Notes: generated from the letters alone by a model not told the origin. A DNA stretch of 64,000 nt from Paracoccaceae bacterium (GCA_006226775.1 SBGD01000042.1:1-64000); one strand, 5' to 3'. Counted from the stretch's first letter, positions 41,083-49,994 are shown. Made by a program: numbers and translations.

Positions 41083-41472
41083 TCAAGGATCGGCGTCATC
41101 GGGTTTGACCGGGCGGATCAGCTCGATTTCGGCGTCGAACTGCGCATCCTCGACCCCGTCCTGCTCCAGCGCCTGGCGCAGCGCGGCGGGTTTGCCCTCG
41201 ACCACCACGGTCTGGCTGGGGCGCGAGACGCGGGTTTCCAGCCCCAGCGCGTGCAGCCGTTCGACCAGCGCGTCGAGATCCGGCGTCGCGCGCCGGTTCT
41301 CGTGGGCGATCAAGGCCTTGCGATAGTCCAGCCGGGTCGGGAACTGGTCGGGCGTGGGCGCGCGCGCCGGCGAAGGCGCCGCGGGCGCGGCCTGGAGAAC
41401 CAGCCGTTCGGTGCTGTCCGCGGGCTTGACCTTCAACTGATTACGGATTTTTTCCAGTGACTTGCGGTCCAT
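41083..41472 (-). CDS. Small hypothetical protein, possible I9-like partner of the subtilase
   Basis: A 129-residue protein without signal peptide or membrane segment. Residues 1-50 are lysine/proline/alanine-rich and look flexible. Residues about 62-115 (DLDALVERLHALGLETRV to DAQFDAEIEL) alternate helix-strand-strand-helix-strand in the way of I9 propeptide-like domains that inhibit or fold subtilases; that resemblance is by pattern only. The gene starts 42 bases after the subtilase stop, with GGAGG six bases before the ATG, so the two are one transcription unit. No other family match is known to me. Confidence 0.7.
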   Translation of the reverse strand: MDRKSLEKIRNQLKVKPADSTERLVLQAAPAAPSPARAPTPDQFPTRLDYRKALIAHENRRATPDLDALVERLHALGLETRVSRPSQTVVVEGKPAALRQALEQDGVEDAQFDAEIELIRPVKPDDADP

Positions 41473-41514
41473 TCTTGACCTCCTGCGGCAGGATTGGCAC
41501 CGAAAGCCGGTGTG

Positions 41515-42741
41515 TCAGCTGCCCATATGCCATATATGTCGCGGAAACTGCAGCAATCCACCGCCCTGGCGAATTTCCGGCACCCCGGGCAGCAGGCTCA
41601 GGGCGCCGGTGATCTCGTCGGTCAGGTCGGCCAGGGTGATGGTCGAAAAGCGCTCGACGATCAGCGCCGCCACGCCCGAGACGATCGGTGTCGCCATCGA
41701 GGTGCCGTTCCAGGCCTCGTAGCCGCCGCCCATGACGCAGGAGGTGATCTCCTTGCCCGGTGCCACCAGATCCGGCACCGTATAGCTCATCGCGTCGGGC
41801 ACCATGGTGCCGCCGCCGGAAAAGGCCGCGACCTTGCTGTCGCGCGACGAGGCGCCGACCGAAAGCACCTCGGTGTAATTGCCGGGGCTGCGGGTCTGAT
41901 TGGCGCCCTCGTTGCCGATGGCGATCACCGGCAGGATGCCCATGTTCCGCGCCAGCACCACCGAGGGTTTCATCGAGGCATGATAGCCGGGAATGCCCGC
42001 CGACATGCTGATGATCGAGATCTCGGGCCGGTTGGCGACGAAATCGATGGCGAAGATGAAATCCGAGACATTGCCCATGCCCTTGGGAATCATGATGAAA
42101 TTCATCAGCTCGGCCTCGGGCGCGACGCCGACGTTGTCGCCGGCGATCAGCCCGGCGACATGGGTGCCGTGGCCGTCGGTGTCCATGGTGGCGATCTCTT
42201 CGGCCAGGGTGGTGTCCTTGTTCAGCCGGAAGGCGGACTTGATCTTGCCCTTGATCTCGTCGACCTCCTCGACCCCGGTGTCGAGGATCGCCACCCCGAC
42301 CCCGGCGCCGCGGCCCTTGTAGCCCGCGGCGCGCGCCGCCTTGACCAGCACCGCCTCGAGGTGCCAGGTGTCCAGCGCCGCCACCGCGCCCTCCTGCACG
42401 CCCGAGCGCATCGGCGGGATCAGCGAGAGCGGCAGATCCTCGATCACCTCGTATTCGGTCAACTCGTCGCGCAGCGCCTCGACCTGGGCCTTGTCGTCGA
42501 GATCGAAGACCATCACGCCGGTGACCGAGGTGGTCTCTTCGGGGTGGCCGACGATGGTCGCGTCGCGCGCCACCGCCGCCGTCACCGGGTCGGCGCCGCG
42601 GGCCTGGGCGCCATAGGCGCGGCGCATGGCCTTGACCCGCGCGACCTGGGATTTGCGGGCTTCGGGGTTCATCGAGACATCGGTCATGCCCAGCGCGGCG
42701 ATGACGGCATCGTTCTTCGGCACGGCAAGGTAACGGGTCAT
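41515..42741 (-). CDS. Subtilisin-like serine protease (S8 family)
   Basis: A 408-residue subtilase with the full catalytic set: Asp154 (AILDTGV), His191 (DGHGTHVAG), oxyanion Asn277 (AIGNEG) and Ser348 (NGTSMATPIVSG). An N-terminal 110-residue region (SVTGVMVFDLDDKAQVEALRDEL) may serve as its own prodomain. There is no signal peptide, so it is either intracellular or exported by another route. The ATG at 42741 has AAGGAG seven bases upstream. It is co-transcribed with the small hypothetical gene downstream. A palindrome GACACA-N9-TGTGTC sits about 130 bases upstream. Substrate unknown; self-processing is likely. Confidence 0.92.
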   Translation of the reverse strand: MTRYLAVPKNDAVIAALGMTDVSMNPEARKSQVARVKAMRRAYGAQARGADPVTAAVARDATIVGHPEETTSVTGVMVFDLDDKAQVEALRDELTEYEVIEDLPLSLIPPMRSGVQEGAVAALDTWHLEAVLVKAARAAGYKGRGAGVGVAILDTGVEEVDEIKGKIKSAFRLNKDTTLAEEIATMDTDGHGTHVAGLIAGDNVGVAPEAELMNFIMIPKGMGNVSDFIFAIDFVANRPEISIISMSAGIPGYHASMKPSVVLARNMGILPVIAIGNEGANQTRSPGNYTEVLSVGASSRDSKVAAFSGGGTMVPDAMSYTVPDLVAPGKEITSCVMGGGYEAWNGTSMATPIVSGVAALIVERFSTITLADLTDEITGALSLLPGVPEIRQGGGLLQFPRHIWHMGS

Positions 42742-42867
42742 TGAAAATCTCCTTCTGGTCGGGCGGTGCGGGTCGCAAAAGACCCGCGGCTCTGACGGAT
42801 CGGGCGAAAAACGCCCCGGCCCTGCGCGCGACAAAAGGCGCGTCGGCGGCAGGTCGGGTCGGGCCCG

Positions 42868-42888
42868 GACACACGTTAATATTGTGTC
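42868..42888. promoter_or_regulatory. Palindrome upstream of the subtilase gene
   Basis: GACACA-N9-TGTGTC around an AATATT centre, between the terminator of the preceding gene and the subtilase start. It has the size and symmetry of a dimeric repressor operator; no regulator is identified. Confidence 0.35.
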
Positions 42889-42907
42889 AGCTTAGCAGAT
42901 TCTCTTC

Positions 42908-42938
42908 AAAAGCGGGCATGGTCTTTTACCCCGCCCGC
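42908..42938 (-). terminator. Terminator of the AGE-family gene
   Basis: On the minus strand GCGGGC, a 15-base loop, GCCCGC, then TTTT, starting 47 bases past the stop codon at 42985. Confidence 0.55.
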
Positions 42939-42984
42939 CGCAAATCGCGCAGAATTCACGCCGGGTGAAGGCCCGAGCCTGCCC

Positions 42985-44229
42985 TCAGCCCTGCGCTTCG
43001 GGCAAGGCCTCGGCGATCCGCGACAGCCGCGGCACCGGCGGGAAAAGCGCGGCCTGGATCGAATGGTAGATGTCGGGCTTGCCCGCGAATTGCGTCGCCG
43101 CCTTGCCGTTGTCGGCCGCCAGTTCGGGAAACCAGCCCCCGGCCTGGTGATCGACCAGGTGATCCGCCGAGAATCGCCACAGCCTGCGATAGAGCGTTTC
43201 GTCATCCGCGTTGGGGGCGAGTTTGACAAAGGCGGCGGCGGTGCCGATGGCCTCGGTCACCGGCCACCAGTAGCGGTTGGTATTGTCCCAGGAGCCGTCG
43301 AATTTCAGCGTGTAGACAAAGCCGCCGCGGTCGCTGTCCCAGGCATCGCTCACCGCGCGGTCGAACAGCTTGCGCGCCCGGTCCGGCGCGCCGTCGTCGG
43401 GCCTGCCGCGCAGGTCCCAATGTTGAAGCAAAAGCCGCGCCAGCTCGAAGGAATGGCCCGGCGTGGTGCCGGCGGGGCGGAACATCGGGTTGCCGGCATA
43501 TTCCGGGTCGACCTGCCAGTCGCGGGTGTAATGCTCGGGCAGGCGCCAGTTGTATTCCGGCGCCATCCGCCCCGTGAAGAACTCGAGGATGCGCCCGGCC
43601 CGGTCGAGGAACTCTTCCGCGCCGGTGGCCTCATGGGCGGTCAGCAACGCCTCGATCCCGTGCATGTTGGCGTTCATGCCGCGATAATCGGAAAACGGCG
43701 TCCAGTCGCGGGTCAACTCGTCCTGGAACAGCCCGCGCCGGGCCTCCCAGAAATGGCTGTCGAGAACCTGGAAGGCATCCTCGATCAGCCGGTCGGCCTC
43801 GGGGTGTCCGGCCATCTTCGCGCTGGCCCCGGCGAGCAGCACGAAGACATGGCCATAGGCCAGCTTGCGGCCATCGTGCACGCCGTCCTCGTCCAGCGCC
43901 CAGAGATAGCCGCCGTGCTGGGCATCGCGGTGATGCGACCAGAGGTAGCTCATGCCGTGATCGACCATCCGCTCGGCGCCGGCCACCCCGGCCAGCATCC
44001 CCAGCGCATAGGAATGCACCAGCCGGGTGGTGGTGTGCAGCTCCTGCACGTCGCTGGGCAGCGGCTGGCCCGCGAAGTCGAGGGTGTGAAAGCCCGGCCC
44101 GTCGCGCAGGCTGGCCTGGAAGAAGCGGAACTGCGCGGCGGCGTCCTGCGCCAGGAAGCGGCGGTGCTGCGGGTCGGTGATCCAGCTGGTCGCAAGGTCG
44201 TCGGTGCCGAGAACGCGGTCGGAAGTCAT
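42985..44229 (-). CDS. AGE-family sugar epimerase/isomerase
   Basis: A 414-residue (alpha/alpha)6-barrel protein of the N-acylglucosamine 2-epimerase superfamily. Its length fits the YihS/mannose-isomerase branch. Conserved active-site histidines are seen in NANMHGIEALL, TPGHSFELARLLL and PDIYHSIQAALFP, and Arg/Trp-rich stretches such as NRYWWPVTEAIGT line the barrel. It should interconvert an aldose and a ketose (mannose/fructose type); sulfoquinovose isomerisation is an alternative without supporting neighbours. ATG at 44229 follows GGACCATGCG with a weak ribosome-binding site. It is divergent from the GntR-family regulator gene. Confidence 0.88.
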   Translation of the reverse strand: MTSDRVLGTDDLATSWITDPQHRRFLAQDAAAQFRFFQASLRDGPGFHTLDFAGQPLPSDVQELHTTTRLVHSYALGMLAGVAGAERMVDHGMSYLWSHHRDAQHGGYLWALDEDGVHDGRKLAYGHVFVLLAGASAKMAGHPEADRLIEDAFQVLDSHFWEARRGLFQDELTRDWTPFSDYRGMNANMHGIEALLTAHEATGAEEFLDRAGRILEFFTGRMAPEYNWRLPEHYTRDWQVDPEYAGNPMFRPAGTTPGHSFELARLLLQHWDLRGRPDDGAPDRARKLFDRAVSDAWDSDRGGFVYTLKFDGSWDNTNRYWWPVTEAIGTAAAFVKLAPNADDETLYRRLWRFSADHLVDHQAGGWFPELAADNGKAATQFAGKPDIYHSIQAALFPPVPRLSRIAEALPEAQG

Positions 44230-44376
44230 GGCGCATGGTCCTTTGGTTCAGGTTACCGCAAACTACCCGGCCCGCGCGCCAACGCAAGGCCGCGCACGCA
44301 TGACAGCGCCGACCGCCCGCGGGGCAACCCTGCGCCCATCGCGGCTTGCGAGGCTGTGTGCCCACCCCGGCCATAT

Positions 44377-44388
44377 ATCGATTTTATT
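44377..44388. promoter_or_regulatory. Putative operator at the GntR-family promoter
   Basis: ATCGATTTTATT, the exact reverse complement of AATAAAATCGAT found at 50924-50935 in the promoter region of the catabolic operon. Position is 139 bases before the regulator start, between divergent genes. Confidence 0.45.
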
Positions 44389-44526
44389 GTTCCAAATCGG
44401 AATAACTCGTTTACTTTCGATCCCGCAGCACAATCTTGACGGCAGGGGGGCGCAGCACCGACCTGCGGCACCCAAAGGGATTGATTGCGCCGACAAGGGC
44501 GATATGACAGGCCCGAGGAGAGACGG

Positions 44527-45207
44527 ATGAACACTTTCGAGCGCGCGATGGACGACACCGAAGGCTCGGCCACCAACCGGGCCTATCACACGTTGCGCAC
44601 GATGATCGTCACCGGCGAATTGAAGCCGGGCGAAAAGCTCAAGATCGACGGGCTGCGCAAGCGGCTCGACACCGGCGCCTCGCCCATTCGCGAGGCGCTG
44701 AGCCTGCTGACCTCCGACAACCTCGTGGAACGGCTCGACCAGCGCGGCTTTCGTACCGCCGAGGTCAGCGCCGAGAATTTCGGCGAGATCCTGCGGCTGC
44801 GCTGCGTGCTCGAAGACCTCGCCCTGCGCGAGAGCATTGCCCATTACTCGCAGGACTGGGAGGAAGCGGCGGTGCTGGCCCACCACCGGATGCAGCGCGC
44901 GCAGCGCGAGGATGCCGAGCGGTTCGAGCATCTGCACAAGGCGTTTCACATGGCCCTGCTGGCCAATGCCCGCTCACCGATCCTGCTGAAATTCTGCTCG
45001 CAGCTCTACGACCTGAACATCCGCTATCGCTATCTTGCCGGCCATGCCCTGTCCTATCAGCGGCGCGACGTGCGCGACGAGCACGCCGGCATCCTGGCCG
45101 CGGCGATCGGGCGCGACGCGGACCTGGCCAGCGAGCGGTTACTCAACCACTACAGGCTGACCGGCGACTTCCTGTCGGGGCTGCTGGGCAAGGGCACCTT
45201 CGGCTGA
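44527..45207 (+). CDS. GntR-family transcriptional regulator, FCD type
   Basis: A 226-residue DNA-binding protein. The N-terminal winged helix (about 10-80) has the GntR pattern AYHTLRTMIVTGELKPGEKL and SPIREALSLLTSDNLVERLDQRGFR. The C-terminal FCD helical domain (about 95-215) has metal-ligand-type residues in LHKAFHMALL and DEHAGILAA. Such regulators usually sense organic acids. ATG at 44527 has GAGGAGAG upstream; an earlier in-frame start would add 14 arginine-rich residues. It converges on the intradiol-dioxygenase end of the catabolic operon and most likely controls it. Confidence 0.93.
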   Translation: MNTFERAMDDTEGSATNRAYHTLRTMIVTGELKPGEKLKIDGLRKRLDTGASPIREALSLLTSDNLVERLDQRGFRTAEVSAENFGEILRLRCVLEDLALRESIAHYSQDWEEAAVLAHHRMQRAQREDAERFEHLHKAFHMALLANARSPILLKFCSQLYDLNIRYRYLAGHALSYQRRDVRDEHAGILAAAIGRDADLASERLLNHYRLTGDFLSGLLGKGTFG

Positions 45208-45226
45208 CGCCCGCGCGGAGCGGCGC

Positions 45227-46096
45227 TCAGGCCGGCACCAGCGTCAGGTCGAAGGCGACCCTGAGGTACTCCTCGGCCACCTTGCCGGAAAGCGCAAAGC
45301 CCGCTTCGGGAAAACTGCCCGCCGGCATCGCCTGGTAGCGCATCACCAGGTCCTCGCGCACGCCGAAGACCGTGTCCTGGTCGAGATAGGGATCGTCGGC
45401 GGCAAAGACCTCCGTCACCAAGGGCCGGAACCCCTCGGCCTCGGCAATGAAATGCAGGTGCGAGGGCCGCCAGGCATGGCGCCCCGTCGCCGCGAAGAAG
45501 GCGCCGATAGGGCCGTCGGTGGGCACCTGGTACTCGACCGGCCGGACCGTGGTGAACCCATAGTACCCGTCCGCGCCCACGGTCTGGAGCCCGTGGAAGG
45601 AATAGGTGTCCTGCTCCGGGTCCTGGCTGGAATAAAGCCCGTTGGGCGCGGTCTGCCAGATGTCGAGCGTGGCGCCGGGGATCGGATTGCCCTCGGGGTC
45701 CTTGACCACGCCCTCGATCAGCAGCACCGGGGCGTCGAAATCGCCCCGCAGGTCGCCGCCCACCGCCAGCGGCGGCGCGACGGAGATGTGGAACGGGCCC
45801 AGCACCGAGGACGAGGTGCCCTCGGGCCGGTTGTGCAGCATGTCGACCAGCGACGACAGCCCCAGCACATCCGACAGCAGCACGAATTCATGCCGCTCGG
45901 CGTCCGAGATCGCGCCGCATTGCTCGAGAAACCCGATGCCTTGCTGCCATTCGTCATGGGTCAGGCTCACCTCGCGCGCGAAGGCGTGCAGGTGGCGCAC
46001 AAGGCTGGTCATGACCTCGCGCAGCCGCGGGTCGGTGTCCGGGCCCATGTAGCGGATGAAGGCCTCGGTGATATTGTCCTTGGTGACGTTGCACAT
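45227..46096 (-). CDS. Intradiol ring-cleavage dioxygenase
   Basis: A 289-residue Fe(III) dioxygenase of the catechol/hydroxyquinol 1,2-dioxygenase family. The iron ligands are visible with family spacing: Tyr155 (PNGLYSSQD), Tyr189 (PVEYQVPTDGP), His213 and His215 (RPSHLHF). The N-terminal 100 residues form the helical linker domain. It would open a catechol-like ring between the hydroxyl carbons to a muconate-type product. The hydroxyquinol branch is my preferred guess from the AWRPSHLHF and DDPYLDQDTVFGV blocks. ATG at 46096 with AGAGGA seven bases upstream; the much longer open frame upstream is out-of-frame TRAP sequence. Last gene of the operon. Confidence 0.92.
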   Translation of the reverse strand: MCNVTKDNITEAFIRYMGPDTDPRLREVMTSLVRHLHAFAREVSLTHDEWQQGIGFLEQCGAISDAERHEFVLLSDVLGLSSLVDMLHNRPEGTSSSVLGPFHISVAPPLAVGGDLRGDFDAPVLLIEGVVKDPEGNPIPGATLDIWQTAPNGLYSSQDPEQDTYSFHGLQTVGADGYYGFTTVRPVEYQVPTDGPIGAFFAATGRHAWRPSHLHFIAEAEGFRPLVTEVFAADDPYLDQDTVFGVREDLVMRYQAMPAGSFPEAGFALSGKVAEEYLRVAFDLTLVPA

Positions 46097-46107
46097 GGGC
46101 GTATCCT

Positions 46108-47415
46108 CTAGTTCAGGATGGCAAGGCTGAGGGCAGCAAAGCGGATCAGGACCGCCAGCACCAGCAGCATGACGAAGGCAAAGGGCAGCGCGCCGAGAAA
46201 GACGTCCTGCAGCTTGATCCGCTCGTCGTCCAGCGTCGCCTTGATGACGAAGCACGACAGGCCCAGCGGCGGGGTGAGCAGCCCGATCTCGGCCGCCACC
46301 ACCGCGACGATGCCGAACCAGACAAGGCTGAGCCCCAGCGCCTCGATCAGCGGCAGAAACAGCGGCACCACGATCAGGATGATCGAGGCGGAGTCGAGGA
46401 TGGTGCCGAGAAACAGCATCAGCACCACCAGAAGCACCATGATCCAGAAGAACGAGAACTGGTTTTCCGCCAGGATCGCCTGCAACTGGTTGGGCAGGCC
46501 CGCCAGCCCCAGCATCCGCGCATACATCGAGGCGGCGGTGATCAGGAACAGGATCGCGGCGGTGATATGCCCGGTCTCGATCACCGTTTCCCAGAAGCTC
46601 TTCCAATTGATGCGCCGGCGCAGCGCGGCGATGATGATGCCCAGAAGCGAGCCTGCGGTCCCGGCCTCGACCGGGGTGGTCCAGCCGGTGTAGATGCCGC
46701 CCAGCACGACGACGATCAGCACCGCGATCGGCCCGATGCGCAGCCCGATCTCGCCCCAGCCCATCAGCGTTCCGGCCTCGACCTCGCGACCGCCGACGAA
46801 ACCGGGCGTGAAGCGCGCCATGACCCAGATCGCCGCGACATAGGCCGCCGACAACAGCAGCCCCGGCACCACGCCGGCGAGGAACATGTCGCCCACCGAT
46901 TGCTCGGCCACGAAGGAATAGATGATCAGCATGGCCGAGGGCGGAATGATCATGCCCAGCACCGAAGACCCCGCCACGACCCCCACCGCAAAGCGCGGGT
47001 TGTAGTCGTATTTCAGCATCTCCGGCACGGACATCTTGGAAAACACCGAGGCGCTGGCAATCGACGATCCGGTCACCGCGGCAAAGACCGCATTGGCACC
47101 CACCGTCGCCATGCCGATGCCGCCGGTGATGCGCCGGAAGCCCTGGTTCATCACCGAGTAGATATCCGCGCCCAGCCCCGCCTTCGACACGATCAGCCCC
47201 ATGAAGGTGAACAAGGGAATGGTGGCGAAGGTATATTCCATCGCGCTGTCGCCGATGGCAATTTTCAGAAGCGCAAAGGACAGGTCGATATTGTCGCGCA
47301 TGATCCAGATGGCGACGAAGCTGACCATGCCCAGCGCGATGGGAATATAGACGCCGAGGTAGATCAGCACGACAATCGCAAGGACCGAGACCAGGCCAAT
47401 CTCGACCGGGCTCAT
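46108..47415 (-). CDS. TRAP transporter large permease, DctM type (catabolic operon)
   Basis: A 435-residue membrane protein with about 12 hydrophobic segments and the DctM hallmarks AVTGSSIASASVFSKM, SSVLGMIIPPSAMLIIYS and AAEIGLLTPPLGLSCFV. ATG at 47415 overlaps the DctQ stop by four bases (ATGA). It would import the substrate of the surrounding catabolic genes. The dioxygenase start follows 11 bases after its stop. Confidence 0.93.
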   Translation of the reverse strand: MSPVEIGLVSVLAIVVLIYLGVYIPIALGMVSFVAIWIMRDNIDLSFALLKIAIGDSAMEYTFATIPLFTFMGLIVSKAGLGADIYSVMNQGFRRITGGIGMATVGANAVFAAVTGSSIASASVFSKMSVPEMLKYDYNPRFAVGVVAGSSVLGMIIPPSAMLIIYSFVAEQSVGDMFLAGVVPGLLLSAAYVAAIWVMARFTPGFVGGREVEAGTLMGWGEIGLRIGPIAVLIVVVLGGIYTGWTTPVEAGTAGSLLGIIIAALRRRINWKSFWETVIETGHITAAILFLITAASMYARMLGLAGLPNQLQAILAENQFSFFWIMVLLVVLMLFLGTILDSASIILIVVPLFLPLIEALGLSLVWFGIVAVVAAEIGLLTPPLGLSCFVIKATLDDERIKLQDVFLGALPFAFVMLLVLAVLIRFAALSLAILN

Positions 47416-47936
47416 GAGCCGCTTTCCGCATGGCCGTCGCCATCGATCAGCGGGCGCGCCACATGCAGCAGGAAATGCACCGCGCAGAGCGCCGCGCTCA
47501 GCACGATGACCAGCTTGATCGGCCACCAGGGCGCGGTAAAGACGCCGGGCACGCCGAAGTAATCCCTGGACTCCCACATGTCGAGGAACTCCGGCACCAT
47601 GGTCCAGACCACCAGCCCCATGAAGACCGCGCTCAGAACATCGATGGCGCGGCTGAGCACCCGTCCCTTGCGCGGCGCCCGGGCGCTGAGCAGGCCGAGA
47701 AAGCCGTCCGAGCGGGTCAGCCGCCCGACGCGGATCACGTCCGGCAGTTGCAGAAAGACGATCAGCACCATCGAGAATTGCACCACCTCGACCGCCCCCA
47801 TGAAGGGCCGGTTGAACCGCCCGCGGGCGATGATGTCATAGTTCACCACCGCCACCAGCAGGACCACGACGAAGGTGCCGGCGACATTCGCGGCCATCGC
47901 GATGCCGTCGGCAATCCGTTTCACCCTGTCACGCAC
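47412..47936 (-). CDS. TRAP transporter small membrane subunit, DctQ type (catabolic operon)
   Basis: A 174-residue membrane protein with four hydrophobic segments, including MAANVAGTFVVVLLVAVVNYDIIAR and a conserved-type PFMGAVEVVQFSMVLIVFLQLPDVIR helix. The start is uncertain: GTG at 47936 lies 11 bases past the DctP stop and gives the usual length, and a GTG at 47924 is possible too. Neither has a strong ribosome-binding site, so coupling with DctP is likely. Confidence 0.85.
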   Translation of the reverse strand: MRDRVKRIADGIAMAANVAGTFVVVLLVAVVNYDIIARGRFNRPFMGAVEVVQFSMVLIVFLQLPDVIRVGRLTRSDGFLGLLSARAPRKGRVLSRAIDVLSAVFMGLVVWTMVPEFLDMWESRDYFGVPGVFTAPWWPIKLVIVLSAALCAVHFLLHVARPLIDGDGHAESGS

Positions 47937-47947
47937 TGCGCGGCGCT

Positions 47948-48850
47948 TCAGTTCGTGCCACTGTCGGCGGCCCAGTCGCGCACCGGCGTGAAGCCTGCGT
48001 CCCTGAGCTTGGCCATGTAGGCGTTCAGCATCTCGGTGCCGGGCTGGCCCGCGTCTTCGAGATCCCTGGCCCATTCCTGGGCGATATTGGGCATCGCCCG
48101 GGCCCAGGCCGCGCGCTGCGCTTCGTCCATTTCCACCACCGTGCCGCCGGAGGCGACAAAGGCGTCGAGGCTTTCCTCGGCCTTGTCCATGGCAAGCCCG
48201 GCGACGTGGTCACGGTAGAGCACCGCCACCTCGAGCAGCGCCTCCTTGACCTCGTCCGGCAGCCCGTCCCAGTAGTCCTTGTTGACGGTCACGGTCTTGG
48301 AGTTCACCGCGCCCAGATCGGCCTTGAGCATGAAGGGCGCCACCTCGGCGATCTTGAAGGTCGCCGCCGATTCCGGCCAGAGCAGCGCATGATCGACCAG
48401 CCCGGTCTGCAGCATGTTGTAGAAGTCGGTCAGCCCGCCGCGCACGCCGGCGGCATTCTCGATGCCTTCGAGATAGCGCAGGTTCATGCCCGCGCCCGAC
48501 ACGAAAGGCGTCACCGCCGCGATCGCCTGGCTCGGCAGTTTCGAGCTGTGGAAGATGGTGGTGACGATGCCGATATCGCCCAGCCCCAACTCGATGCCTT
48601 CCAGCACGCCGCGCGGCTTGACGATGGTGCCGCCATAGCTTTCCTGCCAGTCCATCTTGTAGTTGCCACTCTCGGCCAGGCGCTTGTCGACCTCGGGGAT
48701 GAAGAAGTTGGTGAACTCCTGCACCCAGAGCGCGCGCGCCGGATAGCCGTCGATGACCACCGCCTTGATGGTCTCGGTCGCCAGGGCCGGGCCGGCCATG
48801 ACGCCCAGTGCAAGGCCGAAGCCTGCGCCTTTTGCGAGTGTTTTGAGCAT
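47948..48850 (-). CDS. TRAP transporter solute-binding protein, DctP type (catabolic operon)
   Basis: A 300-residue periplasmic protein with signal peptide (AKGAGFGLALGVMAGPALATE). It is somewhat shorter than the usual 330 residues. The fold-typical segments GVLEGIELGLGDIGIVTT and the C-terminal helix EEWARDLED-like region (NIAQEWARDLEDAG) are present, but the canonical Arg motif is less clear than in the TRAP protein at 38039, so it belongs to a different DctP branch. ATG at 48850 has GGAGGAG five bases upstream. Neighbouring genes point to an aromatic or keto acid as ligand. Confidence 0.9.
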   Translation of the reverse strand: MLKTLAKGAGFGLALGVMAGPALATETIKAVVIDGYPARALWVQEFTNFFIPEVDKRLAESGNYKMDWQESYGGTIVKPRGVLEGIELGLGDIGIVTTIFHSSKLPSQAIAAVTPFVSGAGMNLRYLEGIENAAGVRGGLTDFYNMLQTGLVDHALLWPESAATFKIAEVAPFMLKADLGAVNSKTVTVNKDYWDGLPDEVKEALLEVAVLYRDHVAGLAMDKAEESLDAFVASGGTVVEMDEAQRAAWARAMPNIAQEWARDLEDAGQPGTEMLNAYMAKLRDAGFTPVRDWAADSGTN

Positions 48851-48881
48851 GTGTACTCCTCCCTGGGTGTGATGCCGGATT

Positions 48882-49337
48882 TCAGGCCCTGTGCCACGTG
48901 ATGATCAGGTCGGTTCCGGCCTTTTCGAACAGTTTCGAGATCGCGCAGAACTTCGCGGTCTCGCGCGCCACCTGTTGCAATTCGTCCTCGGTGCAGGGCC
49001 CCGCGGCGGCCACGTCCAGCCGGATCGCGGTAAAGGGCACCTCCACCTCCTCGAGCAGAAGCACGCCGCGGCGGTCGAAATCGACCTCCATCTCAAAGGC
49101 GAGGGTGCCGATGTCGATGCCCAGCTTCGCGGCGCATTTGTGGCCGATCACGTTGGTGCAGCCGATCAGCGCGGCATAGGCGGTGGCGGTGGGCGACGGG
49201 CCTTCATTGGTGCCCCCGCGTGCGACCGGCTCGTCGATCACCACGGTATTGCCGTCCACCTCGACCTCGCTGCGGGCATGGCTGGTGCCCCTGCCCGCGA
49301 GCGTGATCGTCATGCTGGTCTTTTGCCGGATTGCCAT
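48882..49337 (-). CDS. OsmC family protein
   Basis: A 151-residue OsmC/Ohr-fold protein. GGTNEGPSPTATAYAALIGCTNVIGHKCAAKLGI contains the pattern of the family (acidic residue near GPSP, then the first reactive Cys, and here a second Cys seven residues later). Members reduce organic hydroperoxides or have unknown thiol functions; in catabolic operons the exact role is unclear. The ATG at 49337 lies seven bases after the original nitroreductase stop. Because of the upstream frameshift, this frame is also open all the way through the nitroreductase gene, so a fusion protein could be produced. Confidence 0.85.
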   Translation of the reverse strand: MAIRQKTSMTITLAGRGTSHARSEVEVDGNTVVIDEPVARGGTNEGPSPTATAYAALIGCTNVIGHKCAAKLGIDIGTLAFEMEVDFDRRGVLLLEEVEVPFTAIRLDVAAAGPCTEDELQQVARETAKFCAISKLFEKAGTDLIITWHRA

Positions 49338-49344
49338 GGTGCCC

Positions 49345-49994
49345 TCACAGGATCTCGCAGATGTCGTCGAACTCAAAGCGCGGCAGTTTCTGGAACAGCG
49401 CGCTTTCGTCCGCATGGCCGATATTGACCAGGAAGATTTCCAGCCGGTTTCGGCAAAGAATTCACGATCCACGATCTCGTTCGAGAACTCCGACATCGGG
49501 CCGACGTCCAGCCCCAGCGCCCGCGCGGCGATCATCAGGTCGCCGCCCTGAAGGGTCGAATTGCGCAACGCGGTGTCATGGGCATGTTGTTCCTTGCCCT
49601 CGAACAGCGGCTTGCGGTCCTCGTGCGGGAACAGGAAATCCAGCCGCTGCCAGTAGAGCGGATCCCAGGCCACGATGGCCGTCACCGGGGCCGCGCGCAT
49701 CTTGGCGACGTTCTTGGGTTTCAGCGCCTTGGCCAGCCGGTCCTTGGCCGCCTCCGACGTGATGAAGACGAACCGCGCCGGGCAGGTGTTCATGCTGGTG
49801 GGACCGGCGATGGCGATCTCGTAGATCTCGCGCAGCACCGCGTCGCTCACCGGGCGGTCGGTCCAGGCATAATGCGAGCGCGCGTCGCGCAGGATCAGGT
49901 CGATGGCGGCATCGTCCAGCCGGCCGACGCGGCTTCGCAGGTCCCGGACCGCCTGTTGCGCGCGGGCGCGGCGGATATCCGTGGTCTCGGCCAT
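49345..49994 (-). pseudogene. Nitroreductase-family protein with frameshift
   Basis: FMN-dependent nitroreductase of the RutE/HadB-like branch. Frame 1 reads normally to Trp185-Lys186, with APTSMNTCPARFVFI and MIAARALGLDVGPM typical for the family. After TGGAAATC (bases 49435-49436) one base, or four, is missing: the frame that continues the protein (FLVNIGHADES...FDDICEIL) is shifted and ends at TGA 49345-49347. In the present frame translation instead runs into the OsmC gene. RutE homologues reduce malonic semialdehyde to 3-hydroxypropionate; others reduce nitro or quinone compounds. The start ATG overlaps the upstream stop (ATGATG at 49992-49997). Loss of the last 30 residues would probably disturb the dimer and FMN site. 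A sequencing error is the alternative. Confidence 0.8.

Noticed and set aside
45227-47443. A 738-codon frame joining a TRAP-like region to the dioxygenase
   Set aside because: Its first 450 codons are an out-of-frame reading of the DctM gene. The dioxygenase starts at 46096 with its own ribosome-binding site.
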